Shown here: piece after piece, positions 40,825 to 48,914 of the stretch
Numbering within the stretch: position 1 is the first letter of the stretch
How the letters are laid out: the number at the start of each line of letters is the position of its first letter
DNA from: Sphaerosporella brunnea
Lineage: Eukaryota > Ascomycota > Pezizomycetes > Pezizales > Pyronemataceae
Direction: 5' to 3'
NCBI GenBank assembly: GCA_008704415.1
Contig: VXIS01000200.1
Coordinates: forward strand, 25,024 to 89,023
Length of the DNA stretch: 64,000 bases
Notes under the pieces: generated by a model
The model's input: only the letters and a program-made list of their open reading frames with translations
Told to the model about the DNA's origin: nothing
Database searches by the model: none
Position numbers and translations under genes: made by a program

Positions 40825-41026
40825 ATAAAGGTTAATCCGCGAACCGCAGTTCTTGGACACCGGGTGTTCTCCTGCCATCGTAAACTCTTGTCAAGAAAAG
40901 AAAAAACAAAAAACTCAACACAGTACCAAAACCTATACAAAGGAAAAAATGTACATAACCAGGCGTCTTTCCAGCCGTTAAAAAACCTGGATCCCCTAAT
41001 AGCTTCACCAGGATAAAGGTTCTGGC
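40825..41026 (-). other. Family 3 element 3' untranslated region
   Basis: It lies between the pol stop (41027) and the polypurine tract and has no coding features. Confidence 0.5.
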
Positions 41027-41688
41027 TCAGCCTTTTAACCTCACTCTCCTGTCCCTGGCGGCTGGTGGGAATTTTCGATGAAATTTCCTCAAGGCGCTCT
41101 CACCAGTACCTTCAAAACTTTCCCACAGTTCCTCCGACCAGTCTTCCTCGTGTGGAAACCGTTTCCACTTGACCAAGTATTTTATGGCACCGGTACTGTC
41201 ACATGAACTGCCTAGGATCTCATCGATCTCCCAGAGCCCTTCATCGTCAAGGTCTATCGCATCTTCATCTTTCACTTCCACAGCAGAAGGTCGAAGGCCT
41301 TTCTGACATTGTCTGTAAGGCTCAACCAGCGAGACATGGAAGGTAGGCTGTATACGCCATCGCTTAGGAAGTTCAACCCTAATCGCAGATGGTGACACTA
41401 CCTTGATAACCTTAAAAGGGCCTTGCATTTTCGCATCCAGCTTGCGAGATGGTCTTCTTGTTGCCATTGAGCATAACAAGATCACCAACTTGGTACTTGG
41501 GTGCAGCCTTTGACCGTTTGTCATAATGCTTGCGCATAGATTCACGGGTACGCTCCAAAGCTTCCCTGCACAGCTTATGGATACTTTCCATCCAGTGCGC
41601 TTAGTTTCTTGCCGACGGGTTTTTCACCTCTGCCTCAACAGGCCAATTTGTTCTTGATTTTTAACCATAGTTAGCGAAGAAAGGTGAC
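41027..41688 (-). pseudogene. Family 3 integrase C-terminus and chromodomain
   Basis: At the right edge the minus frame reads SPFFANYG, a conserved piece following the integrase core. Then, after frame changes (near 41640 and 41445), it gives RKLDAKMQGPFKVIKVVSP, RWRIQPTFHVSLVEPYR and a chromodomain (WEIDEILGSS, IKYLVKWKRFPHEEDWSEEL), ending RKFHRKFPP. Upstream pol is cut off at 41689 by LTR-like sequence. The copy is dead. Confidence 0.82.
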
Positions 41689-43010
41689 TGTCACACCCCG
41701 AACTGTGACAATGGATTTTTGGTATAAGAATGGCACATTTATAATCATTGAATAGTATCGACATCCAAGAATCAGTCAGTAGGCCTATGTGGCCACCCTC
41801 GGACTGCACCTGAAGTCCTCAGCGACCAAGAACGGGACGAGGTCCTGACGTTGTCCGACCGCCCCTCGGGCCCGGACGCTGACCGGTCCAAGTGCCCCGC
41901 GTACAACGGGACGCCCAACCTATTATAATGAAAAGCACACCGAAGCGACGGCTGCTGGGTCAGAGACTAAGCGCATCAAGCGCCAAGGGTCTCACAAGGG
42001 CCACGATCCGAGAGACTAGAAGGTGCTGTTAGCCAAAGGAAACTGTAGGGACATCCAAAAGGAATACTTACATAAGACGTTGGTACTAAGCAAGATAGTT
42101 TGGTCCTGTTACCGACAAACCACTGGTCAGGATGTTGCAAGAGTAGCATTGCTGGGGGTGTCTCCCGCCGCGTGCCTAATGATTAGGTGCTCAAGTCGGT
42201 ATGGGGCGTTGGTAACGAGGTTCCGTTGGGCGTCCTAAAAAAAAGAGAATAGTGAAGAATGTAGTAAGGATGGAGAAGTCAAAGCGAGGGGAGCGACGAG
42301 CCTGTTTATGTAGCAAGCCGCCACAACATCCCATGCGCCGACAAAGCTGTCGGATACGAGGGCAACCTGCAAGGCTTCGGAGTCAATCAATCGGCAGAAT
42401 GAGGGGAAAAACCAGCAGCCAAAGGTGGAGTCCCATATGCAGAGTCTAGTCACAGGGATGGGTGTCGAGTTCATATGGCGTGCTTCGGCGGTATGACACG
42501 ACAAGAACCCCCACACCGATATTGATAGGACGAGTCATCGGTACCCGCGTCTGCCGCAGAGTCTGATAATACCTCATCTGTTAATGGTGTACTGCAAGTT
42601 CAGCTGAGCAAGGGGGCACAATCAAAGCAAGTCGTAGGGCATGCTGACAATTTTATTAGCGTTCTGCAATATAGATATGATGATGCATTGTTTGCAAGAA
42701 GACTCACGAGCGGGAAATGATTGCGTGCTCTATGCATGAGGGATTTCTCGGTGCGCACCCTCAACAAACAAACAGGATTTACCCTACTATTGATCAGGGT
42801 CAGAGAGATTCCCACTGACTCTCAGCTCGACAACCGAAGACGAGCGGGTTCTACTATAAAGAGGATCGTTCCTGCCCACACAACTCCATCAGATCTTCAG
42901 AACCATCAACTTCAAGACAACAACGAACCCAAGCAACATACCTCCTCAAAGATACAGATCCTTTTCTCTGTCGTCTTTACAGAAACCAAAGAAAACCCCT
43001 TAAGATTATT
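41689..43010. mobile_element. LTR-like or promoter-bearing repeat, family unknown
   Basis: It begins TGTCACACCCCGAACTGTGACA exactly where the family 3 integrase frame is lost, which suggests an insertion. It contains a TATA box (CTATAAAGAGG near 42856) followed by a pyrimidine- and AAC-rich leader. An end near GATTATTACA (about 43011) is possible. I found no matching target duplication and no second copy, so both the right end and the identity are tentative. Confidence 0.35.
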
Positions 43011-43177
43011 ACACTGTGATAATCGAGACTTCCTGGCTCCTCTATTAAAGATAAGGATGCCCCACTCCCAACCACGTCTTCAAGATATAAGGAAAGGTTC
43101 ACAGCTGCGCTGGCTGGTGTTGCGTCAAGGTATTTTAGTGGGCACAAGTCAGCCCAAGGCTCTCAACGACCGCACAC

Positions 43178-43500
43178 GCCTTCGTGGCGCAATGGTCGGC
43201 TGACCTGCTTCGTTAGTCCGGACGTTAAGCTCAATGCGGCAGACGCTGCGTTTGAGCCCGGGTGGAATCCCCTGCGGAAACGGTATTGAGGGGCTCCGGC
43301 ACGTGTGTGCCGGGGTGAGCAGGGTTGTCGTACAGCGGGATCCGCACTGATTAGTCAGGTGGAGACGCTGGTTTGTAATGCCCCGGTTACCATTCACTGC
43401 AATTACGGTCTGAGACAGGAGGCTGCGAGGCCGCAGTGGAGCTGGTAACCCCGGCAACGGGCATTAACGTGCATCTTTTTTTGTTATTTAATTTTATTAT
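43178..43500 (+). repeat. Candidate tRNA-derived SINE
   Basis: TGGCGCAATGG (43185-43195) fits a pol III A box and GTTTGAGCCC (43250-43259) a B box with one change. A tRNA-unrelated body of about 210 bp follows, then a T-run (about 43473-43479) and an AT-rich tail. The spacing between boxes is longer than in most tRNAs, and no acceptor stem or D-arm can be closed, so it is not a functional tRNA. There is no second copy in the window. Confidence 0.4.
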
Positions 43501-43900
43501 TGAGTAAGGTAGTATTTCGCCGGTAATTGGCCGTGTGTGGTTAATAAAAAAACAGCTATTATGCCCCCATACCGCCTGGATGTAGATAGTTCCAGGCATG
43601 GCAGTAAGTGGACATCACCAGGTACCTACTGGCGTTTTGAAGCTGAGGCAGGTATAAATTCACATTTGGACCACGGAATACCACTGCGTCCCCGGCAAGG
43701 ACATGGCCGACGGAAGCTGCACCGGGACGCCGAGCACGCCAACGCGGCATCACTCGCCCACATCGTTTGAACGACGCGGTAAGATGTTTTCATCATAAGA
43801 ATGTCCTTTGTCCCCTCCATGCTCCGCTTCTATGTATTTTTTTCGAGGCATGCCCATCTGTGGGTAAGTGCGGCCCAAGGATAGTCTGCTTGTGCTGTAT
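43501..43900. other. Unassigned, possibly LINE 3' UTR
   Basis: No protein motif is present. It runs directly into the LINE-type tail at 43906, so part of it may be LINE-derived. Confidence 0.25.
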
Positions 43901-43905
43901 GTCAA

Positions 43906-43945
43906 CGCCGCAGGCGGCCGAATACAGTATGATTAAAACAAACAA
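43906..43945 (+). mobile_element. LINE 3' tail fragment
   Basis: CGCCGCAGGCGGCC, GAATACAGTATG, ATTAAAACAAACAAAAAA matches the 3' end of the LINE at 32266 (minus) and the fragment at 15957. The A-rich end and lack of coding sequence indicate a severely 5'-truncated insertion. Confidence 0.6.
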
Positions 43946-43997
43946 AAAAGGGGTTTCTAATTTATCGCGTTTCAAACCCTCAATCGAGCGACGAAAC

Positions 43998-44570
43998 CAG
44001 GGGTCCCAATAGTCCGGCCCGTCCGGCTTTGAGCGCGACCTGAACCGGACTGATTGAAAAGGGCTTTTGAAATCACGGCCCCTTTGGACCAGGCTTTTTC
44101 GATTCAGACCCAGGCGCCTATGAGCATCTGCCAGGCCCAGAAGTACCCGGCGCCCGTTGGGCGCGCCAGGCATCTGTAGTTGTTTGCTTACAAATACATT
44201 ACATCAGGAAAAGAAACATGAATGCAAGAAGGACCTCCAGCTACTCATCATATGCTGAAACTGATGAATTTGAGAACCCGCCCCATATACCACATCTTCG
44301 CTCGCCCAGGATTTGAGCCGTTCCATGGCTTCGATAACACCGTCTTCCAAGGTACCCCGAATGATGAGAGGTTTTAGTGGCCCATCGTTCGGCACAATGA
44401 TCAACCCGACCTTCATTCAGGATACCGGGCACCAGCCGGCACCTATCAGGTATCCAGGTTTTTCTTATGCTGACCCGAACCTGTCTGGCTTTCCGCATCA
44501 CCGGCTCGACCTGACACACTTCGTGGGGCCCGACTTGACCTGGCAGCCGGCCGGACTATTGACCGCCCTG
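43998..44570 (-). mobile_element. hAT-like non-autonomous element, copy 5 (573 bp)
   Basis: The ends CAGGGGTCCCAATAGTCCGG and GGCCGGACTATTGACC then GCCCTG form 13-bp inverted repeats (CAATAGTCCGGCC) inside CAGGG/CCCTG termini. The internal sequence is the reverse complement of copies 1 and 3, including the transposase-like tail on the minus strand (about 44416-44240). The 8-bp flanks GACGAAAC and GTTATCGG do not match, so this copy may have been rearranged or its outer flank lost. Confidence 0.8.
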
Positions 44571-44869
44571 GTTATCGGTTTGTGAATAGCATCATGAATG
44601 AAAGCAACGATCAGGATGGCGATGAAAGAGATGGGCCTGACGGCGCCCAAACAGGAGGAATTCCAGCCCGATTTGGGCCGGGATTTTTCGAACGCGACCC
44701 AGGTACCTAGAGGGCCCCATCAGATGAAAAAATTCCCAACCCCTGGCGGGCCCGGGGCCCGGCCGGCACTGAACACAAAACTGAACTAAACAGACAAAGA
44801 ATACAATACACGACCACAAAGTCAATATATGCTAAAATCTGGGGACTGCATGGAGTGAGCAGAAACTAC

Positions 44870-45086
44870 CGTTGAGTGTGGAGTGATGCCGTAGGCATCA
44901 CTCTACCCTCTATGTGATAACCAAGCATAAACTCCGTCAGAGATGTAGTTAGATTAGGGTTTGAGGCTTGCGTCCCAAGCCATTACTGCACCTTAAGTGC
45001 AGTAATAGCGTCTGTAGACCTTTACCTTTAATACAACCTCTTCACCCATCTCTTAGTGTCCGCTGCGTACAAATTTGCTGTCAACA
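44870..45086 (+). repeat. Copia-type LTR candidate with three hairpins (217 bp)
   Basis: It starts CGTTGAGTG (T to C at the first base of a TGTTG terminus) and ends GTCAACA. It contains perfect hairpins GAGTGATGCC/GGCATCACTC (44881-44903) and ATTACTGCAC/GTGCAGTAAT (44982-45006), plus GGCTTG/CAAGCC near 44966-44981. Size and termini resemble the LTRs of Copia-1 and Copia-2. No flanking duplication is seen; its right end abuts the satellite directly. Confidence 0.45.
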
Positions 45087-45805
45087 CCGGCATCACCTGA
45101 TCAGCTCACCGTCAATGTAAAACACATGCCCGAGTGACCTGTGAAGTTTCCGGCTGGATGCGGTGGGAGGAGCTTGCAGTATCGCTAGGTGCTCACTGGA
45201 AAGGCGGAATTGCCAACTTTCAATGGTGACTTTTGTGAGAGCGGATGTGGGCTGGTAATCGCCAGCAGCCTGGCATCACCTCGCAATTCCGCTGTTGGTG
45301 TAATAGACATGGCCGAGTGAGCTGTGAAGTCCCCAGGTAGATGCGGTGGGGGGAGCTTCCAGTATCGCTATGTACTCACTGGAATGGTGGAATAGCCAAC
45401 TTACGTTACGATATGAATCTTTGTGAGAGCGAATGTGGGCTGGTAACCACCAGGAGCCAGGTATCACCTGAGCAGCTCACCGTCAATGTAAAAGACATGC
45501 CCTAGTGACCTGTGAAGTTTCCGGCTGGATGCGGTGTGAGGAGCTTGCAGTATCGCTATGTGCTCACTGGAATGGCGGAATTGCCAACTTACGATAATGA
45601 CCTTTGTGCGAGCGGATGTGGGCTGGTAACCGCCAGGAGCCCGGCATCACCTGGGTAGCTCACCGTGAGTGTACGAGATATGCTAGAGTGGCCTGTGAAG
45701 TTTCTGGCTGGATGCAGTGGCAGGAGCTTCCAGTCTCGCTATGTGCTCACTGGAATGGTGGAATTGCCAACTTACGATAATGATCTTTGTGGGAGCGGAT
45801 GTGGG
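45087..45805. repeat. Satellite of about 185 bp, left block (four units)
   Basis: Units recur at about 45089, 45276, 45464 and 45650 (GGCATCACCTG as register). Each contains CCTGTGAAGTTTCCGGCTGG, GCTATGTGCTCACTGGAATG, GCGGAATTGCCAACTTACGA and CTTTGTGGGAGCGGATGTGG. The block stops inside a unit, at the GTGGG where Gypsy-2A inserted, and resumes at 53398. Confidence 0.93.
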
Positions 45806-46626
45806 TGTCACGGGTATGGTCACGTGACATGTGCTCTTAGTAGTCAGCTAGGGAATAGAATAGAGTCTGCATAGTGATCGCTTCAAGAGCACGTGATAGC
45901 CGGGTGGCTCCGGATCATAGTAGCTAGCTTGAGTGACGCTGTGGAAGAACTCGGAGATCGGGTACCTCAGATAGGACGCTATCTGAGAAGAGAACCCGAT
46001 TCGGAGATGACAATAGTATAGGCTATTGTTAGAGCTCTTCCGAGATATCTTCGTTGACCTACCTGTTCCGGGAACTAGCATGACGATCGGAGGGGTCAGG
46101 AGTGATCGACCGGAAGGCGTTGAGCCGAAAAAGGGAAGAATCACTCGGCCTAGAACCTCCATAGTAAGTATGGTTGTCGCGTAAGGCATGCGACACAGAA
46201 GATCGGGAGATGGAGCCAATGGGGCTGAGCATCTACCTGCACCACGAGAATACGATCCCGAAGAGGGGCATTCCGTGGGCGACCCATGTCTATGACTCAT
46301 GATTTGAAATCAAAGAGTGAGTCATAGGAAGGTGGGGCGATCTCTGTGCGCGCCTTGACGCCCACAGTCGTAGAGACTGTCGGAAAGCCGAAGCAAGGAG
46401 TGAAGGCTGAGTATTACTCAGGGAGACGGTAGTCTCTGGAGCGGCTTCCTACTATAAGTAGGATTGCTTCCGCCCAGCGAACCCCTTTATCTTGAGCGAA
46501 GAAGAACCATCAGTGTCCACCCGACAGAATAGCCCTTAAAATTCTATTGTTTAGGATTTTGCAAGTCATTTTCCCAAAGTCACGGGTTCAATTCCACGCC
46601 TCTCTGGTAGACAGAGCCACGTTACA
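45806..46626 (+). repeat. Gypsy-2A 5' LTR (821 bp)
   Basis: It begins TGTCACGGGTATG with GTCACGTGAC at 45819-45828 and ends GCCACGTTACA. It has a TATA box, CTATAAG (46452-46458), and CTTAAAATTCT (46535-46545), the presumed mRNA 5' end. Several hairpins are present, for example CTATGACTCA/TGAGTCATAG (46290-46327). Confidence 0.95.
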
Positions 46627-46628
46627 TC

Positions 46629-46639
46629 AGAATTTTAAG
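46629..46639 (+). promoter_or_regulatory. Gypsy-2A primer binding site, self-priming type
   Basis: AGAATTTTAAG begins 2 nt after the LTR and is the exact 11-nt complement of CTTAAAATTCT (46535-46545), which lies about 80 nt after the TATA box. Both the 11-nt length and the position match Tf1-type self-priming. Gypsy-1 has the same 2-nt offset. Confidence 0.75.
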
Positions 46640-46666
46640 AATTCCTGTCGCCTGGCATCCTCAATA

Positions 46667-48709
46667 ATGGCATCCATCACCATCGAGCCAACCCCCCAGG
46701 TTCCGCTCCTCGAGTGGAACCCCCGGCAGTATCCCGAGGCCGACAATCGTCGCCTCATAGTTAGAAACCCTCGAGAAGTCGCTTCCCTCATCTTAGGGGT
46801 TGCGGCAAAAGATGTTCCGGAGTCTATCGACTCCGCGGCAAATATGGATCAGCTGTTTCAGCAGATCCAGGAGTTGGTCTTTGAGTTAGTCAAGGACCAA
46901 GTCCGTGGAGCGCACACTGTGCTTGCACGGATAGTCGAGCAGCATGAGGCTACTCGTAGGCTTCATGAGATGGCAATTGCTGAGATGCAGCAACATGTCC
47001 AGCTCATGTACCAAGAGCTTAGTCGGTTAGCCGAGCAGGACGACCTGCAGGATAACCAGATGGACTGGGAGCCAACCCCAGTCGCCCTCTGGGACCTCAG
47101 CGGTCTCTTGGAGGAAGAAGCGGCCAAAAGTCAGTGGACGCAGGCCGAGTACCGAGAAGCCGCCTCCGTTCCTCCCATCCCACCTCAATCGTCGCAAGCC
47201 TCGCATATACCCCTCAGAATAGTTCGCAAGGTCCTGTCACGGACGACTCCACTGTCGGACCCAGATTGGCTCACAAAGCCGAAAGCAAAAAAGGGAGTTG
47301 CTAAGCGAAGCAAGCGACCGGTAATCCACCAGACGCCAATACCCTCAGCACCCCCGACTCCTCGACAGTATATGATGAGAGGAGCAGCTGTGCGGCCAGG
47401 TGGGGTACAAGGGCTGGGAATATCAGGAGAGGAGGAAGCAGGAGAGAGTCGGTTTAGGGGCATGGAAAGCCCAGTTAGAGAAGTGGAGAGTCTGGAGCCG
47501 GCTAGTGCAGGAGGCGCTGGTGGCTCTGGAGGAGGAAAAGGAGGAATCAGTGGAGGACCGCCTCCGCCAGGAGACTCCGATGACGACGACGACGGCGACT
47601 CTGACCCCGAGCCAGATCTTCAGCGACACCCCGTACGCTGGAAGAAATGGCACCGTCGTCAAATCATCAAGGAGCTTGGGGCCCATCCAAGGCCCCAAAT
47701 AGAGGCTGAACCGCAGCCAAGGTCGATTAAGGTGCCCGAGCCAAAGCCCTTCAAGGGCAAGGAACGTGACCTTAACCGGTTCCTATCGAGCCTGGACTCA
47801 TACTTCAGGCTCAACCCGAGGTCTTACCCAGACGACCTCACCAAGATCCTCTTGGCAGGATTGTTGATGGAAGAGGCGGCGTACGACTGGTTCGCCACCT
47901 ACAAAATCAACATAGATCGAAAGGAGTCGATCCGTGTCAGAGGATTCTGGATCAATGACCCCAGCTTCGCCACCTGGGAGAGATTTGAGGCTAGCCTTAG
48001 GGCCTCGTTCGGCGGCCGTGTCAATCGTGACAAGGCAGTGCAGGAATGGCAGAAGTTGCGGCAGACAGCCGGCATTGATGCCTTCCTGGATGAGGTAACC
48101 AGACTGATGTGGATCACTGGTTACGTAGGGGACATGGTCAAGGATAAGCTCAAGGAGGGGCTGTCCGAAGAACTGTCCAAGGACTGGGCGAAGGTTCAGC
48201 CTAAGCCCAACGATGTGAGTGCCCAGATGGCCATGTTGCGAGACATGGGCCATGTCCTGGAAGATTGGGAACGGCACCACAAAAAGTCCGCCAGTCAAGG
48301 TGGCAAGAGCAATGGGAAGGAGAAGGGACAGGGCTCAAAGCCCAACCCGGCTTCCAAGCCCACAGACAAGGCTTCGTCCAGCAAGGACAAGCCGAAGAAA
48401 GACAGCACCTGGAAGGATAAGACTGTCGAGCTTAAGGGCATCAGCAAGGATGTCCTCGATCAGCGAGCTAAGGACAAGCTCTGCTTGAAGTGTGGCAAGA
48501 AGAACCACTCCTGGTTCGAATGCTTCACTAAGGAGCCAGTCACCCAGAAGGTGGCCAGCTCGAAGAAGAGAAAGGCTGAGGACTCAGACGAGAAGTCTGA
48601 GAAGAAGGCTAAGGTTGCTAGCACGCAGCCTCAGGCCCCTACAGCTGCGTCGGGCAGGATCCTGGAGATCCCCGAAGAAGGCTCAGATCTGGATATTTGG
48701 GCTTTGTAG
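46667..48709 (+). CDS. Gypsy-2A Gag (680 aa)
   Basis: The start MASITIEP at 46667 is preferred to the open sequence beginning at 46547, because the latter lies in the LTR and primer site; the same ATG is kept in Gypsy-2B (63217) and in the fragment at 55566. Predicted parts: a helical, Gln-rich N-terminal region (MDQLFQQIQELVFELVKDQV, EMQQHVQLMYQELSRLAEQD), a basic/Pro linker, a Gly/Asp/Glu-rich stretch, a capsid-like region (PKPFKGKERDLNRFLSSLDS, WFATYKI, EWQKLRQTAGIDAFLDEVTR), and a knuckle CLKCGKKNHSWFEC near residue 610. A Lys-rich end precedes LDIWAL and stop. The frame is fully open and encodes the RNA-binding particle protein. Confidence 0.93.
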   Translation: MASITIEPTPQVPLLEWNPRQYPEADNRRLIVRNPREVASLILGVAAKDVPESIDSAANMDQLFQQIQELVFELVKDQVRGAHTVLARIVEQHEATRRLHEMAIAEMQQHVQLMYQELSRLAEQDDLQDNQMDWEPTPVALWDLSGLLEEEAAKSQWTQAEYREAASVPPIPPQSSQASHIPLRIVRKVLSRTTPLSDPDWLTKPKAKKGVAKRSKRPVIHQTPIPSAPPTPRQYMMRGAAVRPGGVQGLGISGEEEAGESRFRGMESPVREVESLEPASAGGAGGSGGGKGGISGGPPPPGDSDDDDDGDSDPEPDLQRHPVRWKKWHRRQIIKELGAHPRPQIEAEPQPRSIKVPEPKPFKGKERDLNRFLSSLDSYFRLNPRSYPDDLTKILLAGLLMEEAAYDWFATYKINIDRKESIRVRGFWINDPSFATWERFEASLRASFGGRVNRDKAVQEWQKLRQTAGIDAFLDEVTRLMWITGYVGDMVKDKLKEGLSEELSKDWAKVQPKPNDVSAQMAMLRDMGHVLEDWERHHKKSASQGGKSNGKEKGQGSKPNPASKPTDKASSSKDKPKKDSTWKDKTVELKGISKDVLDQRAKDKLCLKCGKKNHSWFECFTKEPVTQKVASSKKRKAEDSDEKSEKKAKVASTQPQAPTAASGRILEIPEEGSDLDIWAL

Positions 48710-48914
48710 TTAGAATTTCATCGTCGAAATTGAATAAGTTGTCGTTCTTAAGGAAAAAAGGCTCTCTGAGGATGGGTTCAGTACCCGAAATATGCTGGCA
48801 TATAAGAGTCAGCAGAGGGCACACAGACAAAGACATATCAATATCCCACAGAGACGTAGTTCAGCAAGACGTTGTCGCTTGTTTAGGTGTCGAAAGGCCT
48901 AAACGTACTGAACC
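48710..48914 (+). promoter_or_regulatory. Gag-pol gap with hairpin before the pol AUG
   Basis: Pol cannot be reached by a single frameshift: it has an in-frame TGA at 48909-48911 and its own AUG at 48915. Ten nucleotides before that AUG ends the stem GTTTAGG (48881-48887)/CCTAAAC (48898-48904), with loop TGTCGAAAGG. In Gypsy-2B the sixth pair changes from T-A to C-G (CTTAGG/CCTAAG) with the same loop. This suggests a conserved RNA structure involved in pol translation, such as reinitiation. Confidence 0.5.

Noticed and set aside
43178..43270. Functional tRNA gene
   Set aside because: A and B boxes are present, but the D-arm, acceptor stem and normal spacing are not.
43990..44578. 8-bp target duplication for hAT-like copy 5
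   Set aside because: GACGAAAC and GTTATCGG do not match; the ends are clear but the flanks are not a duplication.
44620..44800. A sixth hAT-like copy
   Set aside because: It shares only short GC-rich words (for example GAACGCGACCCAGG) with the family; no termini or coding tail are seen.
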